A DNA stretch of 64,000 nucleotides from Stenotrophomonas geniculata ATCC 19374 = JCM 13324 (GCF_001431625.1 NZ_LLXT01000086.1:62001-126000), one strand, 5' to 3'. Positions 50,982-60,359 are shown, numbered from the stretch's first letter. Notes: generated by a model from the sequence alone, not told the origin. A program made the numbers and translations.

Positions 50982-52237
50982 ACTCGATGACACCTTCGGT
51001 GGCCCTGCCGCGCCCCGGTGCGCTGGACGCCTTCCTGCGCCGCCGCCTGCTGGCGCAGCTTGCCCCCCTGCGCGACGGCCGCCTATGCGTGCGCGATGCA
51101 CTCGGCGAAGTCTGGCTGGGCGACGCCCGTGGCGAACTGCATGTCACTGTCACCATCAATGACCCCGCGTTCTATCGCAAGGTTGCTGCCCAAGGCAGTG
51201 TGGGCGCAGGTGAGAGCTATATCCAGGGCGAGTGGCACTGCGATGATCTGGTTGCCCTGATACAACTGCTGGTACGCAACCGCGAACTGCTGGACGGCAT
51301 GGAGCAGGGCCCGGCCCGTGTGGCTGGCTGGCTGCTGCGCGGATGGAACCGGCTGCACCGCAACAGCCGTGAGGGCAGCCGGCGCAACATCGCCGCCCAC
51401 TACGACCTGGGCAACGATTTCTTCGCCCTGTTCCTGTCGCCTGACCTGATGTATTCGTCGGCGCTGTTCACCGGCGAATCCGAATCGCTGGAGTCCGCCT
51501 CGCGCCGCAAGCTGGACCGCATCTGCCAGCAGCTCCAGCTCAAGCCGGGCGATCGCGTGGTGGAGATCGGCACCGGCTGGGGTGGTTTTGCGCTGCACGC
51601 CGCGCAGCACTACGGCTGCCACGTCACCACCACCACCATCTCCGCCGAGCAGCACGCGCTGGCTGCCCAGCGCGTGCAGGCAGCGGGCCTGCAGGACCAT
51701 GTCACGCTGCTGATGCAGGACTACCGCGACCTGCAGGGCCAGTTCGACAAGCTGGTATCGATCGAGATGATCGAAGCCATCGGCGCGGAATACCTGGACA
51801 CCTACATGGGCACGCTGCAGCGACTGCTGAAGCCTGATGGTGTTGCCCTGCTGCAGGCCATCACCATCGAGGATCATCGCTACGAGCAGGCCCGGCGCAG
51901 CGTCGACTACATCAAGCGCTATGTGTTCCCGGGCAGCTTCATCCCATCGATCAACGCGATCATGGCCGCCAAGACGCGTTCCAGCGACCTGCAGCTGATC
52001 GCCCAGCAGGACTTCGGCCATTCCTACGCGCTGACCCTGCGCGCCTGGCGCCAACGCTTCCTTGCGCAGCTGCCTGCCGTGCAGGCGCAGGGGTTCGATG
52101 CCCGCTTCTGCCGCCTGTGGGATTTCTACCTGGCCTACTGCGAAGGCGGCTTCCTGGAGCGTTCGATCGGCGTCTCGCATCTGTTGTTGGCGCGCCCGGG
52201 CCATCGGCCCGCGGGCGCACCTGGTGAAGGCAACTGA
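50978..52237 (+). CDS. cfa: Cyclopropane-fatty-acyl-phospholipid synthase family methyltransferase 1
   Basis: The 419-residue SAM-dependent enzyme shows the CFA fold: ESYIQGEWHCDDLVALIQLL, HYDLGNDFFALFLSPDLMYS, SAM loop VVEIGTGWGGFALHAAQHYG, QDYRDLQGQFDKLVSIEMIE and IKRYVFPGSFIPS. It adds a methylene or methyl group to unsaturated acyl chains. Start ATG 50978 overlaps DUF1365. Confidence 0.9.
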   Translation: MNSMTPSVALPRPGALDAFLRRRLLAQLAPLRDGRLCVRDALGEVWLGDARGELHVTVTINDPAFYRKVAAQGSVGAGESYIQGEWHCDDLVALIQLLVRNRELLDGMEQGPARVAGWLLRGWNRLHRNSREGSRRNIAAHYDLGNDFFALFLSPDLMYSSALFTGESESLESASRRKLDRICQQLQLKPGDRVVEIGTGWGGFALHAAQHYGCHVTTTTISAEQHALAAQRVQAAGLQDHVTLLMQDYRDLQGQFDKLVSIEMIEAIGAEYLDTYMGTLQRLLKPDGVALLQAITIEDHRYEQARRSVDYIKRYVFPGSFIPSINAIMAAKTRSSDLQLIAQQDFGHSYALTLRAWRQRFLAQLPAVQAQGFDARFCRLWDFYLAYCEGGFLERSIGVSHLLLARPGHRPAGAPGEGN

Positions 52238-52238
52238 A

Positions 52239-52787
52239 ATGCGCCGGTTCTGGCCCAATCTGCTTGGCAACCAGCTGGTCTGGCTGTGCGCGGTAGCCGG
52301 CGCGGGCCGCGGCTGGCAGTGGCCTGCGTTGCTGGCCGCATCGCTCTACATCGGCAGCCAGCTGCTGGCGTCGGCGCATCCGCGACTGGACCTGCGGCTG
52401 CTGGTGCTTGCGCTGGCCTGCGCCTGGCTGGTCGATGCCACTGCGGCCGCCAGCGGCACCGTGCGCTACGCCGCTGCCCCGCCGGGGTGGGCGCCACCGC
52501 TCTGGATCATGGCCTTGTGGGCGGCATTCGCCATGACCCTGACCACCTCGATGCGCTTCCTTCAGCGACACCCTGCCCTGCCGCCTCTGTTCGGCCTGCT
52601 GCTGGCGCCACTGGCCTACCTGTCGGCCGCGCGTGGATTCGATGCAGTGCAGTTCAACAGCCCGATGTGGCATGGCGTCCTGGTGCTGGGCGCAGGCTGG
52701 GCCATTGCGCTTTCCCTCTTGTGCCGCGCCGCCCGTGGCGGCCCGCGTACCACGCCACAACCACCTCTGGTCGGAGCGTCATCATGA
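52239..52787 (+). CDS. DUF2878 membrane protein
   Basis: The 182-residue protein has about five membrane segments (NLLGNQLVWLCAVAGAGRGW, LRLLVLALACAWLVDATAAA, LWIMALWAAFAMTLTTSMRF). DUF2878 sits in the same order in other RpoE-ChrR clusters. It starts one base after the CFA stop and overlaps the next gene. Function unknown. Confidence 0.82.
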   Translation: MRRFWPNLLGNQLVWLCAVAGAGRGWQWPALLAASLYIGSQLLASAHPRLDLRLLVLALACAWLVDATAAASGTVRYAAAPPGWAPPLWIMALWAAFAMTLTTSMRFLQRHPALPPLFGLLLAPLAYLSAARGFDAVQFNSPMWHGVLVLGAGWAIALSLLCRAARGGPRTTPQPPLVGASS

Positions 52788-53569
52788 TCAACCTGCTCTG
52801 GGTGCTGCTCTACGCGGTACTGGTGATGAGCTGGGGCTGGGCCTGGCAGCGCCGCCACCACAACATCGGCGTTGTGGACGTACTTTGGGCCAAGGGCGTG
52901 GGCGCCGCCGCGCTGCTACTGGCGTTGCTGGGCGAGGGTGCGGTGACGCCACGGGTGGCGCTGGCTGTGCTCGGTGGCCTGTGGGGCGGTCGCCTGGCCC
53001 TTCATCTCTGGCACCGGGTCCGGCACGAAGAAGAGGACGGGCGCTATCGCTACCTTCGTGAGCACTGGCAAGGACACCAGGGAAAGATCTTCGGGTTCTT
53101 CATGGCACAGGCACTGCTGGTGGTGCTGTTTGCCCTGCCCTTCGTCGCGGTCGCCGCCAATCAAACCGCAGGCACGGCACCCTGGGTGATGGCGGCTGCG
53201 CTCGTCTGGCTGCTGAGCGTGGGCGGAGAATCGCTGGCCGACCAGCAGCTGGCCCGGTTCCGCGCCAACCCGGCGAACAAGGGCCGCACCTGCCGTGATG
53301 GACTCTGGCGGTATTCCCGCCACCCCAACTACTTCTTCGAGTGGCTGCACTGGTTCACCTACGTGCTGCTGGCCGTCGGCTCCCCGCTGTGGTGGCTGGC
53401 CTGGCTCGGCCCCGTGCTGATGTATGTGTTCCTGCGCTATCTCAGCGGCATCCCGTTCACCGAGAAGCAGGCCCTGCGCAGCCGCGGCGACGACTACCAA
53501 GCCTATCAGCGCAGCACGCCGATGTTCTTTCCCTGGTTCCCCCGCCCTTCCAAGGAGCATTCCGCATGA
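52784..53569 (+). CDS. DUF1295 membrane protein (steroid-reductase-like fold)
   Basis: The 261-residue protein has six or seven membrane segments. The C-terminal ANKGRTCRDGLWRYSRHPNY with FFEWLHWFTY is the DUF1295 signature, shared with steroid 5-alpha reductase and isoprenylcysteine methyltransferase folds. SGIPFTEKQALRSRGDDYQA ends the domain. Likely a reductase or lipid enzyme. It overlaps both neighbours. Confidence 0.88.
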   Translation: MINLLWVLLYAVLVMSWGWAWQRRHHNIGVVDVLWAKGVGAAALLLALLGEGAVTPRVALAVLGGLWGGRLALHLWHRVRHEEEDGRYRYLREHWQGHQGKIFGFFMAQALLVVLFALPFVAVAANQTAGTAPWVMAAALVWLLSVGGESLADQQLARFRANPANKGRTCRDGLWRYSRHPNYFFEWLHWFTYVLLAVGSPLWWLAWLGPVLMYVFLRYLSGIPFTEKQALRSRGDDYQAYQRSTPMFFPWFPRPSKEHSA

Positions 53570-54639
53570 ACGCGATCCCCTCACTGAATCCTGCCGAAGA
53601 CGCGGAAACCGGGCTGATCGCCTGGGCCGAACGCGGGCTGGTCCCCGATGCGGCGCTGCGTGCCGGCATCCGCCGCTTGTGCGCGCGACGCCTGCATGAG
53701 GAAAGCGAGGGTGGCATCGAAGGCCAGTCGGCGCGCTTCAGCCAGCGCATCGCCGAGCTGGCCGACAGCCCACTCGCATTACACACCGATGCAGCCAACC
53801 GACAGCACTATGAAGTGCCAGCAGCCTTTTTCCAGGCCTGCCTGGGCAAGCGACTGAAGTACAGCAGCTGCTACTACCCCACCGGGCGCGAAACGCTGGA
53901 CCAGGCGGAGGACGCGATGCTGGAACTGTACGGCCAGCGCGCAGGCCTGGCCGATGGCCAGCAGATTCTCGAACTGGGATGCGGCTGGGGCTCACTGACC
54001 CTGTGGATGGCAGAACGCTACCCGCAGGCCAGCATCACCGCCGTTTCGAACTCGCACAGCCAACGCCAGCACATCATGGCGCAGTGTGAAGCCAGGGGGC
54101 TGCGCAACGTCGAGGTGATCACCCGCGATGTCAACCAGCTTGAGCTGCCCACGGCACGCTTCGACCGCTGCGTGTCAGTCGAGATGTTCGAACACGTGCG
54201 CAACTACGAGCGCCTGCTGGCGCGCATCGCGCAGTGGCTGAAGCCAGACGGTGCGTTGTTCGTGCATATCTTTGCCCATCGCACGCTGATGTACCCGTTC
54301 GAAACCGAGGGTGGCGACAACTGGATGGGCCGCCATTTCTTCACCGGCGGACTGATGCCGGCCGCCGATACCCTTCTGCATTTCCAGCGCGACCTGCGGC
54401 TGGATCAGCGCTGGTTGCTGGACGGCACCCACTACCAACGCACCGCCGAGCACTGGCTTGCCAATCAGGATGCGGCACGCGACCGGGTGATGCCGATACT
54501 GGCGGCGACCTATGGGCCGACGGCTGCGCGCATCTGGTGGCAACGCTGGCGGATGTTCTGGATGGCGTGTGCCGAGCTGTTCGGCTACGACGACGGCCAG
54601 CAGTGGCTGGTGGCCCACTACTTGTTCCGGCCCCGCTGA
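53566..54639 (+). CDS. CFA-family SAM methyltransferase 2
   Basis: The 357-residue protein is a second, diverged CFA-type enzyme: HYEVPAAFFQACLGKRLKYS, SAM loop ILELGCGWGSLTLWMAERYP, CVSVEMFEHVRNYERLL and VHIFAHRTLMYPFETEGGDN. It resembles the shorter bacterial and plant (coclaurine N-methyltransferase-like) branch. A relative in Rhodobacter (UfaM) acts in furan fatty acid synthesis, as recalled; that role here is a hypothesis. Confidence 0.88.
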   Translation: MNAIPSLNPAEDAETGLIAWAERGLVPDAALRAGIRRLCARRLHEESEGGIEGQSARFSQRIAELADSPLALHTDAANRQHYEVPAAFFQACLGKRLKYSSCYYPTGRETLDQAEDAMLELYGQRAGLADGQQILELGCGWGSLTLWMAERYPQASITAVSNSHSQRQHIMAQCEARGLRNVEVITRDVNQLELPTARFDRCVSVEMFEHVRNYERLLARIAQWLKPDGALFVHIFAHRTLMYPFETEGGDNWMGRHFFTGGLMPAADTLLHFQRDLRLDQRWLLDGTHYQRTAEHWLANQDAARDRVMPILAATYGPTAARIWWQRWRMFWMACAELFGYDDGQQWLVAHYLFRPR

Positions 54640-54647
54640 GGTGTGAC

Positions 54648-55181
54648 ATGCGAAAGTTTCCACTGCTTCCCCTGATCGCGATCGGCCTGTTCGGTTCCGG
54701 CTGCAGCTCCAGCGACACGCGCCCACTGCCGCGTCCGTCATCGGTGGATGTGCCGCGTTTCATGGGTGACTGGTACGTGATCGCGCATATCCCATCGCGC
54801 CCTGAACGCGAGGCCTTCGACGCCGTGGAGAGCTATGCCCTGCGCTCCGATGGGCGCATCCAGACCACCTTCACCTACCGCAAGGGCAGCTTCGATGCGC
54901 CGCAGAAGTCGATGCATCCCATCGGTCGTGTCGAGAAGGAAGGCAATGGTGCGATCTGGGGCATGCAGTTCATCTGGCCGATCCAGGCTGAGTACGTGAT
55001 CGCCTGGCTCGACGAAGGCTACCGCCAGACCATCGTGGCGCGAAGCAAGCGTGATTACGTCTGGTATATGGCCCGCACCCCGCAGGTGTCGGACAGAGAC
55101 TACCAGCAGGCAGTCGAGCGGATTGCGGCGATGGGTTACGACACCCGCACGCTGAGGCGGGTGCCGCAGTCGGTGCGATGA
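54648..55181 (+). CDS. blc: Lipocalin lipoprotein (Blc-like)
   Basis: The 177-residue protein has a lipoprotein signal (IAIGLFGSGCSS, lipid-bearing cysteine) and the lipocalin motif FMGDWYVIAHIPSRPER (GxW). Later APQKSMHPIGRVEKEGNGAI and YVWYMARTPQVSDRDYQQ are lipocalin strands and helix. It would carry fatty acids or lysolipids to the outer membrane. It is the last gene of the operon, 8 bases after the methyltransferase. Confidence 0.9.
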   Translation: MRKFPLLPLIAIGLFGSGCSSSDTRPLPRPSSVDVPRFMGDWYVIAHIPSRPEREAFDAVESYALRSDGRIQTTFTYRKGSFDAPQKSMHPIGRVEKEGNGAIWGMQFIWPIQAEYVIAWLDEGYRQTIVARSKRDYVWYMARTPQVSDRDYQQAVERIAAMGYDTRTLRRVPQSVR

Positions 55182-55316
55182 CACCGCACCCTCGTCCCCG
55201 GTGGATCGTCCTGGAGCAACAATCGATCATCAATCATTGCAACGTGGTGCTTTCACCATGCGCCCTTCAGATACGATGCTGGGCAAGCCAGCAGGGTCTG
55301 AACGGATACACGATCG

Positions 55317-55835
55317 ATGGACAGCACTCCGGACAATACCATCACAGCCTCCTGGAACGGCTTCGTCGTCCGGCAGATCCTTCCGTGCGATCTCGACCTC
55401 ATCTGTGCCCACCGTGAAGCGATGTTCCGTGAAAGCGGCCGGAGCGAAGAGGTCCTGCAGCAGATGGCAGCCCCGTTCCGTAGATGGCTGGAGCCGCGCC
55501 TGATGTCGGGCGACTACTTCGGCCATGTCCTTTCCGACAATGGACAACCCATCGCAGGCATCGGCCTGATGCTGATCGACTGGCCGCCCCACCCCGCCCA
55601 TCCAGAGCAGGACTCGCGCGGCTACGTACTCAATGTCTACGTGGACCCCGGCTACCGGCGTCGCGGCATCGCCCGCCAACTGATGAAGCTGGCCGACCAC
55701 GCGTTCGCCGGGCGAGGGGTGGCCTACGCGGTGCTGCACGCTACCGCCCAAGGGAAGCCTCTGTATGCCGATCTCGGATGGGCTGCGACCAGCGAAATGG
55801 CCCGCGACCTGCGCAGCGGGGGCGACGTGCCCTGA
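55317..55835 (+). CDS. GNAT-family N-acetyltransferase
   Basis: The 172-residue protein has the acetyl-CoA site in YVDPGYRRRGIARQLMKLAD (RxxGxA motif) and YVLNVYV as the preceding strand; YADLGWAATSEMA is the final motif. Substrate unknown. It is monocistronic, 135 bases after the lipocalin gene. Confidence 0.85.
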   Translation: MDSTPDNTITASWNGFVVRQILPCDLDLICAHREAMFRESGRSEEVLQQMAAPFRRWLEPRLMSGDYFGHVLSDNGQPIAGIGLMLIDWPPHPAHPEQDSRGYVLNVYVDPGYRRRGIARQLMKLADHAFAGRGVAYAVLHATAQGKPLYADLGWAATSEMARDLRSGGDVP

Positions 55836-56008
55836 AGGGCCTGACTGTGGCCTGACGATCCACTGCATCAATCGGCAACACTGGATTGATGGATCTTGCA
55901 CATCGACCCTTAGGAATAATCGCAAAAATCCAACAAATTCGATGCTCGACGCGACAGCAGCGCCAGAATGATCGCCACGCCCTTCGGGCGCCGATCACCT
56001 CCCAGCGC

Positions 56009-56635
56009 ATGAATGGATACCCTGCACCGCGCCGACTGCGGCTGGCACTCCTCGACGATCACGAAGTCGTCCGCCGCGGCACCGTCCTGCACCTGTCCCG
56101 CGACAGCCGCTTCGATATCGTCGCCAGCCACACCCGCAGCGATGAGCTCGTTGGCAGCCTGCGCCGGCTGGCAGTGGATGTCGCCATCATCGATCTCACC
56201 CTGGCGCCCGGCGACCGCAGCAGTGATGAACTGGTTTCTCTCCTGCGCGAGTGCTTTCCTCATGTTCCCCTGCTCGCCTTCGCCACGCTGACGCCAACCA
56301 CCCGCATCGACCACCTGCTGACGGCCGGCATCAGCGGCGTGGTCAGCAAGTCCGAGCCCCTGGAGATGCTGTCTGAAGCCATCGTGCGCATATCGCAGGG
56401 ACTGTGCCGCCTGCCCGCCGATTGCCTGTTCCCGGCCAACCGCGAGGAACTCAGTCGCAACGAACGCGAAGTGCTGGACCTGCTTCTGGCAGGCCTGACC
56501 GTCTCCGAGATCGCGCTGCACCGCCACCGCAGCGTCAAGACGGTCAGCACCCAGAAGGTCGCCGCCCTGCGCAAGCTCGGGTTGCGCAATGACGTGGAGA
56601 TCTATGCACTGCGGCGGCAGCTGGGGGTGCGATGA
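56009..56635 (+). CDS. LuxR/NarL-type response regulator
   Basis: The 208-residue regulator has a REC domain (LRLALLDDHEVVRRGTVLHL; phospho-acceptor in VAIIDLTLAPGD; SKSEPLEML with the conserved lysine) and a C-terminal LuxR HTH (SRNEREVLDLLLAGLTVSEI, SVKTVSTQKVAALRKLG). The ATG at 56009 gives the usual length. Its stop overlaps the kinase start (ATGA), so the pair is a two-component system in the BvgA/EvgA style. Confidence 0.9.
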   Translation: MNGYPAPRRLRLALLDDHEVVRRGTVLHLSRDSRFDIVASHTRSDELVGSLRRLAVDVAIIDLTLAPGDRSSDELVSLLRECFPHVPLLAFATLTPTTRIDHLLTAGISGVVSKSEPLEMLSEAIVRISQGLCRLPADCLFPANREELSRNEREVLDLLLAGLTVSEIALHRHRSVKTVSTQKVAALRKLGLRNDVEIYALRRQLGVR

Positions 56636-58956
56636 GGCGCCGCGTTCGTCTCCGTCTGCGCACTTCGTGCACCTTGCTGCTGGCCCTGATCCTGCTGCCC
56701 GCAGCCTCCGCCGAGGATGCGCAACTGCAGGAATGGTCCGCCGGCCGCGAAGTGCGGGTCGCCACCGCGCCATCACTGCGCCCGCTACCTGCAGCGCTGG
56801 AGGATTCACGCACGCCCCCTACCCTCGCCCATGGTTATGCCGACCTTGTCGCTCAGCATTCCGGCCTGCGCTTCCGCGATCTCACCTACACCAGCACGAG
56901 CGCGGCGGTCGCTGCCGTCTGCCGGCACGAGGCTGACCTGGTGCTGGTCATGGGCAATCCTTCGCATCGCCCGCTTCCTTGTCCCGACCTGATGGCATCG
57001 GGCGCTTTCCATGGCGGCAGGACGGTGATGGCCTCGCGTAAAGGCGAGCGTCCACCCCGTGACGTCACCGGGGTGAGGGCGCAGGTGCTGGCCGTCGTTG
57101 ACGGTGGCCCCTATGCCGACTGGCTGGCGACCCACCATCCTCAGATCCACCTGCTGCACCTTCACGACCGCCATGCGGCGCTGGCCGCCGTGGAGAGCGG
57201 TATCGCCGATGCGGCCATCGGCCTGGAAGCAACGCTGCAGTCGATGATCCGGCAGCACTTCGCGGGCAACCTGCAACTGCACCCGTTCGACAGCGATTTT
57301 TCCACCGATCTGCACCTGTTTGTCCGCCGCGAGGACCAGCAGCTGCTGGCGCGCATCGATCAGGCGCTGCGCGCCATCACGCTCGAAGAGCACGCAGGGC
57401 TGCTGGAGTTGTGGGCACAGCAGATGCTGCCCGCATCCATCGAGAGCACACTTGACCAGATGCGCCTCCCGCTCCTGCGATGGCTGCTGTGTCTGGCCAC
57501 GGCACTCATCGGCCTGCCCGTGCTCTGGCAGGCGCTACGTTGGCGAATCGGCCGCACGGAACGCCGCCTGGGGCGCGCGGCGGGGATGATCAGCCATGAG
57601 GTGCGCAATTCCGCGCAGACGATTCTGGCTTCGATCGACCTGCTGAGCCAGTCACACCTGCCCAAGGGGCAGCGCGAGCTGCTCGCGGCAGCGCTTGCTG
57701 CCGGCCAGTCGCTGCGCAGGCTGCTCGATCGCTCACTGGCGTTCTCGCGCCTTGCCAGCGGCAGCTTCAGGCCGCATCCCGTGCCCTGTGACGTCGGTCA
57801 GCTCTGTGCCCGTGCACTGGAAGCCATCCGGCCGGAGGCACTACGGAGAGGCCTTTCACTCCAGCTCGATCGCACGCCCGATCCAGCGCCGGTGGTCGCG
57901 CTGGATGCCGATGGACTGCGCCAGATTGTCGACAACCTGCTGGGCAATGCATTGAAATTCACGGATGTCGGCGGTATCGAAGTGCGCCTGCAACTATCGC
58001 CCGCCCTGTCTCCCCGGGAGTTGTTGCTGGATGTGATCGACAGCGGCATCGGCATTGCGCCCGCTCAACTGGCGCTTCTGTTCCGGCCATTCCAGCAGAG
58101 CGAGGATGGCCAGAGACGTGGCGGCACCGGGCTGGGCCTGACGATCGCGCGCGAACTGGCCGTTGCCATGGGCGGCAACCTGACCGCACACAGCGTGCAT
58201 GGGCGCGGCAGCCGCTTCACCCTGCGATTGCCGGTCCGCGCCGACCACGGCGATCCGCCACCCATCGAGCCGCTGCAGCAGACACCACTGGCCGGCATCG
58301 ACCTGCTCCTGGTCGAAGATCATGCACTCAGCCGGCACATCGTCGCAGAGCAGCTGCGCCGGCTGGGTGCGGATGTACGCGCAGTTGCCGATGCCGACAC
58401 CGCATTGGCCGAGCACGCGCTACGACCGCGCGCCACGGTCATGCTGGACATCGGGCTTCGCGACTCGGATGGCTACGCTCTGGCGCAGCAGCTGCGCGCG
58501 CAGGCAGAGTCCCCCCTGCGAGTGATTGCCTTGTCCGCCCGCATGGGGCGCCGCCATGCGGCGCGCTGCCGAAGAGCCGGATTCGACGCCATCCTGGTCA
58601 AGCCATTGCAGGTTGCGAGCTTGCTGCAGGCGCTGGGCCTTCCGCCCCCGGCGCACCGTACTGCGCCCGATGATGCCCCTGGCGTCGAGCCGGATTACGC
58701 TGCGGACATTGCCTATGAGCTGGCCAGGATCGAACAGGCCGTGCACGACGTCGATGCTGCGACACTACGCCACCATGCGCACCGCCTGCAGGGCACGCTG
58801 CAGATGTGCCGGGCAATGGATCAGGCCGGCATGGCGGCCGCTCTGTGGGAGATGGGGCATGAGGCCGCGCCCGACTGGGTCCAGGCGCGGCGGCTGCTGC
58901 AGGGATTGCAGCAGTGGCACGGCTCCCGCAGGGCGGAAGCCGCACCATCGGCCTGA
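56632..58956 (+). CDS. EvgS/BvgS-like hybrid sensor kinase with solute-binding domain
   Basis: The 774-residue protein has a signal peptide (1-27), a periplasmic SBP-type domain (about 40-265), one membrane span (LLRWLLCLATALIGLPVLWQ, about 282-301), HisKA (MISHEVRNSAQTILASIDLL, H near 323), HATPase (NLLGNALKF, GGTGLGLTIARELA), REC (LLLVEDHALSRH, VMLDIGLRDSDG) and a C-terminal Hpt-like helix bundle (HHAHRLQGTLQM). This is the phosphorelay layout of EvgS, with one periplasmic domain where EvgS has two. The ligand is unknown. Confidence 0.9.
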   Translation: MRRRVRLRLRTSCTLLLALILLPAASAEDAQLQEWSAGREVRVATAPSLRPLPAALEDSRTPPTLAHGYADLVAQHSGLRFRDLTYTSTSAAVAAVCRHEADLVLVMGNPSHRPLPCPDLMASGAFHGGRTVMASRKGERPPRDVTGVRAQVLAVVDGGPYADWLATHHPQIHLLHLHDRHAALAAVESGIADAAIGLEATLQSMIRQHFAGNLQLHPFDSDFSTDLHLFVRREDQQLLARIDQALRAITLEEHAGLLELWAQQMLPASIESTLDQMRLPLLRWLLCLATALIGLPVLWQALRWRIGRTERRLGRAAGMISHEVRNSAQTILASIDLLSQSHLPKGQRELLAAALAAGQSLRRLLDRSLAFSRLASGSFRPHPVPCDVGQLCARALEAIRPEALRRGLSLQLDRTPDPAPVVALDADGLRQIVDNLLGNALKFTDVGGIEVRLQLSPALSPRELLLDVIDSGIGIAPAQLALLFRPFQQSEDGQRRGGTGLGLTIARELAVAMGGNLTAHSVHGRGSRFTLRLPVRADHGDPPPIEPLQQTPLAGIDLLLVEDHALSRHIVAEQLRRLGADVRAVADADTALAEHALRPRATVMLDIGLRDSDGYALAQQLRAQAESPLRVIALSARMGRRHAARCRRAGFDAILVKPLQVASLLQALGLPPPAHRTAPDDAPGVEPDYAADIAYELARIEQAVHDVDAATLRHHAHRLQGTLQMCRAMDQAGMAAALWEMGHEAAPDWVQARRLLQGLQQWHGSRRAEAAPSA

Positions 58957-59712
58957 TCAGGCCGCCAGGCGCTCGACCTGGCGACGGGTCAGGTCGTTGA
59001 AGCGACCCAGCGACATCAGGTGCTGATGGATCAGCGCCAACCAGCCGCTGCGGTGCCACTCGACCACGGTCGCTTCCGGCAGCGCCACGAACTTCTCCAC
59101 GTCCACCACCAGGAAGCCGTTGAGATTGAACTCGCGGCCATCCGGGGTACGCACGGTGGCATTGCGCTCGACCAGCAGGCCGTTGTCGATCAGGGCCTTG
59201 GAGAAGGCCTGGGTCTGTTCATGCTCGCGGGTGTACTGGCCGCAGAACTCCAGCGCCTGCTGCACCATGTCGGTGGCCTTGCCGTCCACGAACAGCGGCT
59301 GGCCTTCGTCACCGCCCTTCACCACGCGCGAGCTCTCTTCGTCGATGCCCAGCAGGAAGTCGTTGTCCGCACCGGTGTCGATGAAGATGAAGGGGTGGCG
59401 ACGCAGATAGGCCGGAATATAGGCCTCGTCTTCCCACAGGCCGTCCTTGATGAACAGGTTCTGGTCGGAAACACCAACGGCGGCCATCGGCACGGCGGTC
59501 GGGCCAGCGAACAGGATCGGGAAGTGGTGCAGGGCCAGCGAGAACTCGCCCAGCACCAGCGGAATGGCGTTGTTGCCGGCGGCAAACTCGAGCTTGCCCG
59601 GCAGGATGCGCAGATCGGCATGCACATCGGCCTGCAGCGGCACCGGACGGGTGTAGAACAGGGGGGCGCTGCTCGGCGCCGCTTCGGTGGTGGTGTCGCT
59701 GGTGGTCGTCAT
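58957..59712 (-). CDS. SapC-family protein
   Basis: The 251-residue SapC-domain protein has FAAGNNAIPLVLGEFSLALH, FPILFAGP and FVDGKATDMVQQALEFCGQY, and C-terminal SLGRFNDLTRRQVERLAA. SapC proteins are related to S-layer-associated proteins of Campylobacter but the role in this lineage is unknown. I start at ATG 59712; a start at 59745 adds eleven residues without support. It is convergent with the hybrid kinase gene. Confidence 0.85.
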   Translation of the reverse strand: MTTTSDTTTEAAPSSAPLFYTRPVPLQADVHADLRILPGKLEFAAGNNAIPLVLGEFSLALHHFPILFAGPTAVPMAAVGVSDQNLFIKDGLWEDEAYIPAYLRRHPFIFIDTGADNDFLLGIDEESSRVVKGGDEGQPLFVDGKATDMVQQALEFCGQYTREHEQTQAFSKALIDNGLLVERNATVRTPDGREFNLNGFLVVDVEKFVALPEATVVEWHRSGWLALIHQHLMSLGRFNDLTRRQVERLAA

Positions 59713-59822
59713 CTTGGGAACCGTTCGATCATGCGCGCCTGCCATCCCGGGCGCGCCAGCGGGAACAACCTGAATCCCGCATTATCAACAAGCTCGATGA
59801 CAACGGCCACCCCACCGACGGC

Positions 59823-60095
59823 CTATTTCAGTTGCAGGGGGTAGCGCTGCCAGAGCACGTGGACCAGGAAACCGGCCAGCTCGGTGTCGCGCGCGCTGAC
59901 TGCGGCGCGGATCTTGTCCAGCAGCACCATGTCCGAGCAGGAGCGCACATCGGCGTGGTTGGCCTGCCCTGCCCGGCGCGCGCGATAGCGCGCGGCCCGC
60001 TGCGCATCACTCATGGCGTACCCGAACTTGGGCGGACGACCGCGCTTTCGCGGCAGGGTCAGCTCCAGGGTTCCGGGGTCTTTGTCATCACGCAT
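59823..60095 (-). CDS. Small AT-hook-containing protein
   Basis: The 90-residue protein has an AT-hook-type core (PRKRGRPPKFGYAM) and a basic helix (SDAQRAARYRARRAGQ), then a helical end (LDKIRAAVSARDTELAGFLV). It may bind DNA in the minor groove. ATG 60095 is preferred; an in-frame start at 60122 adds nine residues. No partner gene. Confidence 0.68.
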   Translation of the reverse strand: MRDDKDPGTLELTLPRKRGRPPKFGYAMSDAQRAARYRARRAGQANHADVRSCSDMVLLDKIRAAVSARDTELAGFLVHVLWQRYPLQLK

Positions 60096-60219
60096 GAGAG
60101 GGGTGCGGGCGGCGGCGAGCAACGGGGGGTGCGCAATTTATCGTGAGGCATCACTTTAATCCAGCCTTTTCTGCAGTTTTGTTGCGATGCAATGCAAAAA
60201 ATCGCATGCCGAGGGCTCC

Positions 60220-60242
60220 ATCCACGCATGGCGTGGATCTAC
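60220..60242 (-). repeat. SMAG-type (GTAG) repeat, copy 1
   Basis: The minus strand reads GTAGATCCACGCCATGCGTG plus GAT, a GTAG head followed by a palindrome. This is the form of the SMAG elements of Stenotrophomonas maltophilia. Confidence 0.8.
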
Positions 60243-60290
60243 TGCGGAATCGCCGCGCCTTGTGTGGATACGGAAACCCGCCAACTCCCA

Positions 60291-60315
60291 GTAGATCCGC
60301 GCCATGCGTGGATGC
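60291..60315 (+). repeat. SMAG-type (GTAG) repeat, copy 2, inverted
   Basis: GTAGATCCGCGCCATGCGTG, then GATGC. It faces copy 1 across 48 bases, so a transcript through both would form a large stem. Confidence 0.8.
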
Positions 60316-60329
60316 GCGTTCCCGACCAC

Positions 60330-60359
60330 AAAAAAAAGGGAGCCCGCGAACGGGCTCCC
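60330..60359 (-). terminator. Rho-independent terminator of the EF-G paralogue gene
   Basis: On the minus strand GGGAGCCCG, a TTCG loop and CGGGCTCCC are followed by eight T residues (60330-60337). It ends the gene 10 bases after its stop. Confidence 0.92.
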
